Shown in pieces: positions 45,217 through 53,029 of a DNA stretch of 64,000 nt (positions are counted from its first letter, which is position 1; every line of letters starts with the position of its first letter). Both the position numbers and the translations under genes were made by a program. The stretch is from Victivallales bacterium (GTDB taxonomy: Bacteria; Verrucomicrobiota; Lentisphaeria; Oligosphaerales; Oligosphaeraceae), in assembly GCA_017535315.1 (NCBI GenBank), contig JAFXUD010000002.1:248001-312000 (forward strand). The letters run 5' to 3'. A model generated the notes under the pieces. It was not told the DNA's origin. It did no database searches and saw only the letters and a list, made by a program, of their open reading frames with translations.

Positions 45217-46220
45217 TTTGGCAGTCGTTGAATATGCTGAACTGGCTGTGGGTGTTGCCCGTGTTCGTGCTGATGTTTGTGTATGCGGGCATCATGCGTC
45301 GTCGCGGAATGGCGACCTTTGCGGCTCTTGGGATGCAGGAGCGGCTTCTGAAAAACGTGAGTTTTGTGCGTCGCCGCTGGAAGCAGGTAATGATATTGGC
45401 AGCGTTGTGTTTGACGGTTTTAGCGCTGGCGCGTCCAGCGTGGAACCCTGTTGCACGTGAGGTTTCACGAAAGGGGCGTGATGTGGTTTTCGTGCTCGAT
45501 GTCTCGCGCTCCATGCTGGCGGACGACTTGCAGCCAAACCGCCTGGAGCGAGCCAAGATTGCCATTGGCGACTGCTTGGATGTGCTGGAGGGCGATCGTG
45601 TGGCCCTCGTGGTCTTTGCTGGCACGGCGATGGTGCGTTGCCCGTTGACTGTTGATTACGGTTTTTTCCGCATGATGCTGGCCGACGTGGAACCGCGCAG
45701 CGTTGGGCATGGCGGCACGAAAATCGGCGATGCCCTGCGCCTCGTGATGAAGGAGGTGTTCGACAACCAGGAGAAGCAGTTCAAGGACGTGGTGCTGATT
45801 ACGGACGGCGAGGACCAGGACAGTTTTGCCGTGCAGGCGGCAGAGGCCCTTGGCAAGGCGTCGGTGCGTCTGCTGGCGGTCGGCCTTGGCGACGAAGTCA
45901 ATGGCACGCCTATTCTCGTGACAGGCGAGGACGGTAGCCGCGATTTCATCAAGAACAAAGGCGAGGTTGTGCGCAGCAAGCTGGACGGTGCCACGCTGCG
46001 CGAAATGGTGGCGGCCACGCCAGGCGGACGCTATCTGCCTGTTGCCACTGGAAACTTCGACTTGGGCGCAATTTATCGCTCGCTGATAGCGACAGCGGAG
46101 AAACGTCTGGTGGAGAGCGAGACGGTAGAACGCTATGAGGAGAAATACCAGATTTTCCTGCTTGGAGCCCTGTTTCTTCTGTTGGTGGAGCCATTCATCG
46201 GGATAAGGAGGGCTGCATGA
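45213..46220 (+). CDS. batB: BatB-like VWA membrane protein
   Basis: The product has 335 residues with a GTG start at 45213, chosen for AGGAGG five bases upstream and the GTGA overlap with batA; a longer reading frame begins earlier but inside batA. Two N-terminal spans (LWVLPVFVLMFVYAGI and VMILAALCLTVLAL) precede the VWA domain with MIDAS VLDVSRSM near 95, GGTKIGDALRLV and VVLITDGEDQDSF. A C-terminal span (FLLGALFLLLVEPFIG) ends the protein. It is a paralogue and probable partner of BatA, overlapping batC by four bases. Confidence 0.92.
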   Translation: MIWQSLNMLNWLWVLPVFVLMFVYAGIMRRRGMATFAALGMQERLLKNVSFVRRRWKQVMILAALCLTVLALARPAWNPVAREVSRKGRDVVFVLDVSRSMLADDLQPNRLERAKIAIGDCLDVLEGDRVALVVFAGTAMVRCPLTVDYGFFRMMLADVEPRSVGHGGTKIGDALRLVMKEVFDNQEKQFKDVVLITDGEDQDSFAVQAAEALGKASVRLLAVGLGDEVNGTPILVTGEDGSRDFIKNKGEVVRSKLDGATLREMVAATPGGRYLPVATGNFDLGAIYRSLIATAEKRLVESETVERYEEKYQIFLLGALFLLLVEPFIGIRRAA

Positions 46221-47368
46221 TGCGTAGATGGCTATTGTTGATGGCATTTTGCCTGATTTCTTTTGCGGGTGAGGCGGAAAAGCTGCTCAAGCAGGGCAAC
46301 AATGCCTTGAATGAAGAAAAGTACGATGATGCGCTTTCGCTTTATGACAAGGCATTGGTGGAAAGTCCAGAAAACCCCTATCTTATTTTCAACAAGGGTG
46401 TCGCCTATTTCAAGCAAGGCGAATACGAAAAGGCTATGAAGGAATACAAGCTGGCGGTTGAGAAGCTGGCCAGCCAGAAACGCGGGGATTCTGCGTTGGA
46501 GGCGCGTGCATTTGCCTCCATGGGCAACGCCTGCTTCCTTCAGGCGAAGCCTCTGCTGGAAAGCAATCTGGATCAGGCTTCTGCCCTGTGCCTGGGGGCT
46601 GTCGCCGCGTTCGACGAGGCCCTTCGGATACGTCCAGAAGACGCCGCTCTCCTGGAGAACCGCAAGGCGGCACGTATGCTATTGAAGAAGATCTTGGGTA
46701 TCAAGTATATGCAGGCAAAGGAACAGCAGAAGCAGCAGGAGATGGCACAGAAACTGAAGGAACTTGCGGAACGTCAGAAGCAGGCCGCCGACGAGACCGC
46801 CCAGCAGAAGCCTGATGTTCAGAAACAGGAGCAGTTGAACCAAGAGACACAGGAGCTGATGGAACAAATGAGTGGGCAGAACCAACCGCAGCCACAACAA
46901 CAAGATCCACAGCAACAGCAGAATCCCATTCAGGAGGCGATGCAGCAGGCTCGTCAGGCGCAGGATGACGCCACGCAGAACTTGAAGGAGAACCAATTGC
47001 CTGCAGCCGAGGCCAAACAGCGCGAGGCTGCCGAGAAGCTGGAGGAGGCTCTCAAGCAGGGCCAGCAGCAACAGCAACAGCAGCAACAGAACCAAGAGGG
47101 CGACGATAAGCAGGAACAAGATAAGGACAAACAGGAGCAGGAAAAAGAGGGTGACGACAAGCAGGAGCAGGAGAAGGACAAGCAGGACGATTCGGAGGAA
47201 CAGCAGCAACAACAGGAGCAGAATGAGCAGGAAGCACAGGAGAACAAGGAAGAGCCCAAGGAGGATGCTCAGGAAGCACAGGAGATAATCGACCGTGAAC
47301 GCCAGGACAAGAAGGAGCGCGAGCAAGGCGAAAAACGTAACTACCGTGCTGTTCCGATGGACTGGTAG
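46217..47368 (+). CDS. batC: BatC-like TPR protein with Gln-rich tail
   Basis: The product has 383 residues with signal peptide MMRRWLLLMAFCLISFAG. TPR repeats occupy about 18-150 (AEKLLKQGNNALNEEKYDDA, PYLIFNKGVAYFKQGEYEKA). From about 165 to 365 the chain is a long charged, Gln/Lys/Glu-rich, coiled-coil-like tail with runs of up to nine Gln. It ends NYRAVPMDW; BatC proteins characteristically end in a short motif with DW. BatC is a periplasmic component of the Bat system. The last 57 bases of the gene are repeated 210 bases downstream at 47521-47577, on the other side of hairpin element copy C. Confidence 0.88.
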   Translation: MMRRWLLLMAFCLISFAGEAEKLLKQGNNALNEEKYDDALSLYDKALVESPENPYLIFNKGVAYFKQGEYEKAMKEYKLAVEKLASQKRGDSALEARAFASMGNACFLQAKPLLESNLDQASALCLGAVAAFDEALRIRPEDAALLENRKAARMLLKKILGIKYMQAKEQQKQQEMAQKLKELAERQKQAADETAQQKPDVQKQEQLNQETQELMEQMSGQNQPQPQQQDPQQQQNPIQEAMQQARQAQDDATQNLKENQLPAAEAKQREAAEKLEEALKQGQQQQQQQQQNQEGDDKQEQDKDKQEQEKEGDDKQEQEKDKQDDSEEQQQQQEQNEQEAQENKEEPKEDAQEAQEIIDRERQDKKEREQGEKRNYRAVPMDW

Positions 47369-47520
47369 GTCGTTAGGAGCCGCGTTAGCGGCGACAGGAA
47401 CATAGCCGTGGGTGAAGCGAAGCGCCGTAGGCGCGAAGCGAAACCCACGGTCAAGATACACTTAAGTTCGTTTGCGCCGTGCCGCGAAGCATAGCGAAGC
47501 GGCAGGGCGCAGATGTGAGC
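47369..47520 (-). repeat. Hairpin-rich dispersed element, copy C
   Basis: In the reverse orientation to copies A and B. Stem 1: tgcgccgtgccgc (47473-47485) with gcggcagggcgca (47499-47511), one mismatch. Stem 2: ccgtgggt (47406-47413) with acccacgg (47443-47450), enclosing gcgcc/ggcgc. The end reads as copy A does (ctatgttcctgtcgccgct on the minus strand). It separates the two copies of the batC 3' end. Confidence 0.8.
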
Positions 47521-47577
47521 GAAGGAGCGCGAGCAAGGCGAAAAACGTAACTACCGTGCCGTCCCGATGGACTGGTA
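47521..47577 (+). pseudogene. Duplicate of the last 19 codons of batC
   Basis: 55 of 57 bases match 47311-47367 at a constant offset of 210 bases. The only differences are third-position changes, GCT to GCC and GTT to GTC, so both copies encode KEREQGEKRNYRAVPMDW, ending TAG in batC and TAA here. In-frame stops in the intervening element prevent readthrough. There is no start codon of its own; it is a relic or the original gene end displaced by the element. Confidence 0.85.
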
Positions 47578-47602
47578 ACTTGATTTGGAAATACGCATTA
47601 TA

Positions 47603-49405
47603 ATGAAAACGTTATTGTCATTTTTGTTTTTGACCGCTATAATCTGCTTTGCTCAGGAGGCGGTAACTGTCCGTGTTGCCATTGAGAGCAGGGATGTTCT
47701 CGTCGGGGAGGCGTTTATCTTTCAGGTAGTGGTTTCCAATGCGAAGGATGTGAAAGATTTTGCCTTTCCTGCAACGAATGCGTTTATGGTGCAGCCGCTG
47801 GGACCGTCCAACAACAACAGTACGCAGATCAGCATTGTGAACGGGAAATACACTAAAATCGAGAAGCGGGAGGTTCTCTATAATTTCCGCCTGGTGGCGA
47901 AGCAGGAGGGAAATCTTGTAATACCCTCCTTGACGGTGGTTGCCGACGGCAGGAGCTTTCGCACGCAGCCAGTTCGCATACACTCCAGCAAGGGCGAGGA
48001 GATAACCGACATCGTCCTGGAGCTGAAATGCTCGAGCGCAGAGTGCTATGTGGGGCAGACCGTCATGGCAAATTGGAAACTCTATTTTGCGCGCAACATC
48101 CAGTTGAGCCGCATCGAACTGCCTTTGCTTGAAAACAGCGAATTCTCCTTCCCACCATACGAGGCTCCCATCGACAATGCGAAAATTGACAATTACAGGC
48201 GCATCCCCATCTCGGATACGGACAGTGTCATCGCCTATCTTTCATACGAAAACTACGATGGAATGCAAGTGCGTTGCCTCTCGTTTTCACGTCCGATAAC
48301 CGCGCAGAAGGCAGGAGAGTTTCGGCTTTCCGCAGGGCGTGCGCTTTGTAGCGTGCCTGACAAGCGTGCCCGCCGTACACGCCGCTCGCCATTTGACTTT
48401 TTCGACAGCGAGCCCATGCGCTCCGTGATGATAGATGGCAAGTCCTTCATGTTAAAGGTGAAAGAACTTCCTGAGGCTGGGCGCCCTGCCAATTTCAGCG
48501 GCATCATCGGCGCATGCTCCATTGTGACAACTGCGAAGCCCGTCGATGTGAATGTGGGCGACCCGATTGTTCTGACCATCGCTCTCAAGGGACTTGCCTA
48601 TCCCGACACGGCGCGTCTGCCGGCATTGACTTCTCAGTCCGACCTCGCAAAATACTTTCGTATCTCCGACCAGGACAGCGGTACGGTGCAGGACGGCAAC
48701 AAAGTTTTCCAATGTACTCTGCGCGCCCAGAACAGCGATGTCAAGGAGATACCCGCCTTATCCCTCGCCTACTTCGACAGTCCCACTGGCACCTATACGG
48801 AGGCGGTGAGCCAGCCGATCCCCATCACTGTCCACGCGGTGAAGACGGTTACGGCTGCCGATGCCCAGGGGACTGTGTTGGCGGCTCCTGTCGTGGGCAC
48901 CGAGGTGAAGGCGCTGGATGACGGTATCGCCCACAACTATTCCTACGACAAACTATTGCATGATGACCGTGCGGGATTCTTCAACTGGAGTTCCCGAAAA
49001 TGGCAACCGTGGGTCTGCCTGGGATGTTTGTTCTTGTACGGGGTGTGCGGAGCATTGAATTGGATGGTTGCTCGAAGAAACGCAGATCCAGCCCGCCTAG
49101 CGGCACAGCACCGTCTATCGGAGGCGATGGCTGTCATCCAGGGGGGCAAGGCGGATGTATCGGATCTATTCAATGCCTTGCAGGGGGTATTGGCAGCCAA
49201 ACTGCGGCTGCCACCAGGCGCGTTGACCTTCCATGATGTGAAGGTCCCACTCGAAAAGTCACGTTTGAAAGCGGAGGACAGGGAGAGCCTGGCCAAGCTC
49301 TTTGACTCTTTCGAGGCAGCCAGTTACTCAGGTGGGCGGGCAGATGCAACCAGCCTTCAAGCAGAGACGCAGCGCCTCGCCAAGCTCCTTTCACGCACGC
49401 TTTAA
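47603..49405 (+). CDS. batD: BatD-like protein (oxygen tolerance)
   Basis: The product has 600 residues from ATG 47603, where the signal peptide MKTLLSFLFLTAIICFAQ begins. It contains several Ig-like beta domains typical of BatD: EAVTVRVAIESRDVLVGEAF, then GQTVMANWKLYFARN and VNVGDPIVLTIALKGLAYPD. One membrane span lies near 470 (WVCLGCLFLYGVCGALNWMV). A helical cytoplasmic tail has VSDLFNALQGVLAAKLRL, similar to the tail of the DUF4381-like protein. BatD spans periplasm and inner membrane in the Bat complex. The gap from batC (234 bases) is filled by the element and duplicate, so coupling in the operon is interrupted here. Confidence 0.9.
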   Translation: MKTLLSFLFLTAIICFAQEAVTVRVAIESRDVLVGEAFIFQVVVSNAKDVKDFAFPATNAFMVQPLGPSNNNSTQISIVNGKYTKIEKREVLYNFRLVAKQEGNLVIPSLTVVADGRSFRTQPVRIHSSKGEEITDIVLELKCSSAECYVGQTVMANWKLYFARNIQLSRIELPLLENSEFSFPPYEAPIDNAKIDNYRRIPISDTDSVIAYLSYENYDGMQVRCLSFSRPITAQKAGEFRLSAGRALCSVPDKRARRTRRSPFDFFDSEPMRSVMIDGKSFMLKVKELPEAGRPANFSGIIGACSIVTTAKPVDVNVGDPIVLTIALKGLAYPDTARLPALTSQSDLAKYFRISDQDSGTVQDGNKVFQCTLRAQNSDVKEIPALSLAYFDSPTGTYTEAVSQPIPITVHAVKTVTAADAQGTVLAAPVVGTEVKALDDGIAHNYSYDKLLHDDRAGFFNWSSRKWQPWVCLGCLFLYGVCGALNWMVARRNADPARLAAQHRLSEAMAVIQGGKADVSDLFNALQGVLAAKLRLPPGALTFHDVKVPLEKSRLKAEDRESLAKLFDSFEAASYSGGRADATSLQAETQRLAKLLSRTL

Positions 49406-49417
49406 AGAGGGATGAAT

Positions 49418-50230
49418 ATGAATATGTTTATAAAGACAATATGTCTGCTTTGCATCTTGTTCTGCATAAATGCCTATTGTGCTCTTTCTCACGAAGAGTG
49501 TACGACTTTGCTACGGGAGGCGGAACGCTGTTTTGACGACGGTAACGAGGTGGCTGCCGTAAGCCATGAGCGTGCCGTGGAGAACTGGCGCAAGGCGGTG
49601 GCACGCTACGAGCGGGTTATAAAAGAGGGCGCGGTTGTCAATGGTGCCCTGTTCTACAACCTTGGCAACGCCTATTTCCGCCTGGGGGACATGGGGAACG
49701 CCATCGCAAACTTCCGCCGTGCACAGAGGCTTATCCCCCGTGATGCCAATGTCCAGAAAAACCTTGCTTACGCACGGCGAAACTGCCAGGACAATATCCA
49801 GGAGCCCGAAAGCCGCAAGGTGCTGAAGACCCTCTTTTTCTGGCACTATGACTTTCCGCTGGGGTTGCGCGAACTGCTCTTTGTGATAACCCTTTGCGGG
49901 GCGTGTTTTCTGGGCATTGTACGCTTGAAGGTGAAGCGTAGCTGGCTAACTGCGACCATCGTCGTATTGTTTCTTATGGCCATCGTCATGGCGACTTCCA
50001 TGTTGACAACGGAACTGAGCGAAAGGGGCACAATCTATGGTGTCATCGTCGCGTCCGAGGTTGAAGGACGCAAGGGCAACAGCGAGTCCTACGACAAGAG
50101 CTTCCAAGCTCCATTGCACGCAGGAACCGAGTTCCGCCTTCTCGAATCACGCGGCAACTGGGTGGAAATCCAGCTTGCCGACAACCAGACCTGCTGGCTT
50201 CCCACAGAGGCAGTCATCCTTATTCAGTAA
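49418..50230 (+). CDS. batE: BatE-like TPR and SH3-domain protein
   Basis: The product has 270 residues from ATG 49418, preferred because GAGGG lies six bases upstream; ATG 49412 is too close to it. The signal peptide is FIKTICLLCILFCINAYC. TPR repeats follow (VNGALFYNLGNAYFRLGDMG, ANFRRAQRLIPRDANVQKNL). Two membrane spans come next (LRELLFVITLCGACFLGIV and LTATIVVLFLMAIVMATSML), then a C-terminal SH3-like domain (FRLLESRGNWVEIQLADN). This layout is the standard BatE. It is the last gene of the operon, 12 bases after batD. Confidence 0.9.
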   Translation: MNMFIKTICLLCILFCINAYCALSHEECTTLLREAERCFDDGNEVAAVSHERAVENWRKAVARYERVIKEGAVVNGALFYNLGNAYFRLGDMGNAIANFRRAQRLIPRDANVQKNLAYARRNCQDNIQEPESRKVLKTLFFWHYDFPLGLRELLFVITLCGACFLGIVRLKVKRSWLTATIVVLFLMAIVMATSMLTTELSERGTIYGVIVASEVEGRKGNSESYDKSFQAPLHAGTEFRLLESRGNWVEIQLADNQTCWLPTEAVILIQ

Positions 50231-50242
50231 GCTCGCGGTAAC

Positions 50243-50300
50243 AATTCGGAGGGAGCATTATTGGCATGATTTGCTTGTTTTTCTGCGCCGTGCCGCTTCC
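50243..50300 (+). repeat. Hairpin-rich dispersed element, fragment D
   Basis: attcggagggagcat, ttggcatgat and ttctgcgccgtgccgcttcc align in order with the first 57 bases of copy A (3543-3599). The rest of the element is missing. It lies between the converging ends of batE and the SGNH gene. Confidence 0.65.
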
Positions 50301-50347
50301 GTAAACTACCTTGGAACAGAGCGATGTTGAGAGGTTTTGGCGTTTAT

Positions 50348-51523
50348 TCATTTCCCCTCGGCCTTTCGTTGCAGGAGGGCTTTGATCCAGCAGTAAAGGG
50401 TATCTCCCATCTGGTAATAGCCTGCCTTGGCGGGATGGACGCCATTGTTCTGGAGCACAAGCGTTTGAGGGTTGTCCAGGTTGACAGGCTGCTCCAGCAC
50501 AGGGTAATTGTGTTCGGTATCGATGTTGATATACATTGGAATGACCCCGATGTCCAACTGGCAGCTTTTTTCCAATAGCATTCGATTGTAATAGTATTGA
50601 TTCTTACGGTATTGCCAGCCCGTCTGCCCGCAATTGTAGCTGGCGGCAAAGCCGTCCTGACTGGCCCCAGGGATGTGCTGGAATACCAGTATTTCTGGTT
50701 TTGGATCAAGTTTTTTAAACTCCGCAATCAATAGTTCCATGTTTGCGAGGGATTTTTCCGTGACGGCTGCAATGGTGTCATCATTGGCCGAGAAAAAGTC
50801 ATTCAGGCCCAACTGAAACGTCACCACATCAGGAAGCCTGCCTTCGCTTTTTTCAAGGAAATAGCGCTTCAAGTCGAAAACGCCTTTCTCTGCTTCCTGT
50901 CCATCGGCTGCTGGAAAGAGGAATGGGCTGTTGTACATCACGGCTCGATTGGGATGCATGCCATCCATCGTGTTCTTGCCAGTATAGCCCCAGCGTGTCA
51001 GAAAACTGTCCCAGCGCCACCCGCCATAGCCTTCGTGTTTGCCAATCTTGCCGCGAGTGCCAATGGTTGTGAGTTCAGGATTGCCAGGGCGTTCCATCAG
51101 TTCCACCAGGCGACTGGCATAATGTCCAGCATTGGTTTGGCTGGCTCCCACCATCAGCACGTATAGTTTTTTCCCTTCACCTGCGTTTGGCGGAAGGACA
51201 ACCAATTTGCTTTTGCCTTCGGCCACAGTGCCAGACTGTCCTATGACGCGAATCTTCCATTCGTATGTCCCGATATCACTTTCCGCAGGGGTAAAACACC
51301 ACCTTTTCTGCAAGTGCAATCCCTTGGCGCAATCCACGTCAAAAGCATAATTGGCTGGATTGACAACGGTAATGATATTGCTGAAATAGACATTCATTTC
51401 CACGCCTGGAACAGCATAAATGACTTCAGGAAGAAAAAGCCTGACATCCTCTGCAGATAAGGTAAAAAGAACCCCCAAAAGGAGGAATGCTGTTAAAAAT
51501 GAGCTAATTGTTTTGCTTTTCAT
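50348..51523 (-). CDS. Secreted SGNH/GDSL hydrolase
   Basis: The product has 391 residues from ATG 51523, where the signal peptide FLTAFLLLGVLFTLSA begins; an upstream in-frame ATG adds an unlikely segment. An Ig-like domain (about 30-120) precedes an SGNH domain: VLMVGASQTNAGH (block I, nucleophile Ser), TFQLGLNDFFS (block III Asn) and NNGVHPAKAGYYQMG (block V Asp/Asn and His; the usual Asp is Val-preceded here). A role as esterase that deacetylates polysaccharides is common in this group. The neighbour at 51620 is on the same strand, 96 bases away. Confidence 0.8.
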   Translation of the reverse strand: MKSKTISSFLTAFLLLGVLFTLSAEDVRLFLPEVIYAVPGVEMNVYFSNIITVVNPANYAFDVDCAKGLHLQKRWCFTPAESDIGTYEWKIRVIGQSGTVAEGKSKLVVLPPNAGEGKKLYVLMVGASQTNAGHYASRLVELMERPGNPELTTIGTRGKIGKHEGYGGWRWDSFLTRWGYTGKNTMDGMHPNRAVMYNSPFLFPAADGQEAEKGVFDLKRYFLEKSEGRLPDVVTFQLGLNDFFSANDDTIAAVTEKSLANMELLIAEFKKLDPKPEILVFQHIPGASQDGFAASYNCGQTGWQYRKNQYYYNRMLLEKSCQLDIGVIPMYINIDTEHNYPVLEQPVNLDNPQTLVLQNNGVHPAKAGYYQMGDTLYCWIKALLQRKAEGK

Positions 51524-51619
51524 TTTTTGTCCGATTGGTTTTTTCCCAAAAGGGTTGCTGAACGACTTGGATGACGCAAGTGGTATCAACGGAGGTAAAA
51601 GCATGCCTTATGGAATGTC

Positions 51620-52975
51620 TTATAATACATTCTTCATTTTGCGCAGGGAAGCCAGGCTCTGGGTAATGGCCAGGTCACCAGCCTCGGGTTTGATGACGTA
51701 TGGACGGATGGTCTTCAGGCATTCTGGCTCGTAGCCTCCCATGGCAAAGGCTGCTCTATCGGGCAGATAGGCATTGCGTCCATTGGTGTTGCCGCATACC
51801 AGGTTGTATTGGTAGGGGCCGTATTTGCGTAGCCGAAGCGAGAACACGGAAAAGACCTCGAAGGGGAACGGAACCAAGGCAAGGGGACCGAATGCGACGA
51901 TGGTCTGCTCAAATACGTATTCAGGCTGCAACGGTTTCTTGTATTCAGCGGCAATTGCCTTGGCTATCTGGTAGTTCAAGTCAGGTTCTGCCTCCTTTTC
52001 CACATTGGCGTCGAAACTGGCGATGATGCGCTTAGCCTCCTCTTCGCTCATGGAGAGGGCCTGCGGCATGTGAATCTCGCCCACATTCACGGCCAATGGA
52101 AGTTGGCTTTGGAAATCCCTGATGTCGGCGAGCGTCCGCAAGGCCTCTGTTGCAGCGACGAGTCCCACAGCCGAAGCTGTGACAGAACCTGCGCCACCAC
52201 CAGCCGAATAGCCTTTGCCCGTGGCGTTCTGCGTCCAGCGGTTGGAGCGCGGCCCCATGTCTCCAAAGCCTCCATTGACAAACAGCACGGGCACCTTGTA
52301 GGTATCGTGGATGCGCGACTTCATCACGCCGCACCAGTCGCTGGAGATGCTTGTGTCAAAGCCGCCCATTGCAGTGTTATGACCGCTTGCATGTATCAAG
52401 ATTCCCAGCAACGCACCCGTTTCGTGCTCACGGAACAGCACCGTTGTCATGTTGTCATCGTGAACTGCATCGTCATCGCAGAAGAACATGGATATCTTGC
52501 CGTTTTCATCCGTGCCGCGGCGCGAGGTACAGGCCTTTGTCTTGCAGGTGGAAAAGCCCGCCTCGCATTCCTTCGCGGCTTTCTTGGCGCGTTTCACGGC
52601 ATCCACGATGGCGGGGATGGATTTGAACACATAGTCAATGCCCTTATTCTCTGGATCGACGGCCACGCGCCCCAGTGTGCGCATATAGGTCGTATGTGGG
52701 GCGGAATGGGTGTGGGAACAGCATAGAAGAATGTGGGCTTCTGGCACGCCTGTCGCGGCGGTGATTGCCTTGCGTATGCTTTTTGTCAGTTCCCAATCGA
52801 CAAAGCACCAGTCAAATCCAATCACTACTGCCTGTGAACCGCCGTCCTCTAGGAATATGGCAGTGGCGTTCAGGGGGGAATGCACCGATTCGGCCAGGCG
52901 TTCAGGTCTTCCATAACCAGTCAGATAGATGCCCAATTCAGGGGTGATGTCGCTTACGGCAAATCCTGTTTTCAT
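51620..52975 (-). CDS. Neutral/alkaline ceramidase-like protein
   Basis: The product has 451 residues from ATG 52975, chosen for TGGAGA eight bases upstream. It starts FAVSDITPELGIYLTGYG, the typical opening of neutral ceramidase-like proteins. LLCCSHTHSAPHTT and LIHASGHNTAMGG supply zinc-binding histidines, and VLFVNGGFGDMGPRSN matches the conserved NGDISP-like segment. Only the N-terminal catalytic domain is present; the full-length enzyme is longer. There is no signal peptide. PVC genomes carry many such proteins with unproven substrates, so ceramide hydrolysis is not assured. Confidence 0.8.
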   Translation of the reverse strand: MKTGFAVSDITPELGIYLTGYGRPERLAESVHSPLNATAIFLEDGGSQAVVIGFDWCFVDWELTKSIRKAITAATGVPEAHILLCCSHTHSAPHTTYMRTLGRVAVDPENKGIDYVFKSIPAIVDAVKRAKKAAKECEAGFSTCKTKACTSRRGTDENGKISMFFCDDDAVHDDNMTTVLFREHETGALLGILIHASGHNTAMGGFDTSISSDWCGVMKSRIHDTYKVPVLFVNGGFGDMGPRSNRWTQNATGKGYSAGGGAGSVTASAVGLVAATEALRTLADIRDFQSQLPLAVNVGEIHMPQALSMSEEEAKRIIASFDANVEKEAEPDLNYQIAKAIAAEYKKPLQPEYVFEQTIVAFGPLALVPFPFEVFSVFSLRLRKYGPYQYNLVCGNTNGRNAYLPDRAAFAMGGYEPECLKTIRPYVIKPEAGDLAITQSLASLRKMKNVL

Positions 52976-53029
52976 TGTTTTTTCTCCAGAAATCTTGAAA
53001 CTCAAAGGGACGGGAGGGACGAGGCTTTG

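Noticed and set aside
46679-47461. Leu-rich 260-codon open frame that looks like a membrane protein
   Set aside because: It is the complement of the Gln/Glu/Lys-rich tail of batC; the Leu-rich pattern is an artefact of CAG/GAG codons.
46217-47577. batC frameshift or readthrough product extending through the duplicate
   Set aside because: TAG at 47366 and further in-frame stops within the element block it; the duplicate has no start.
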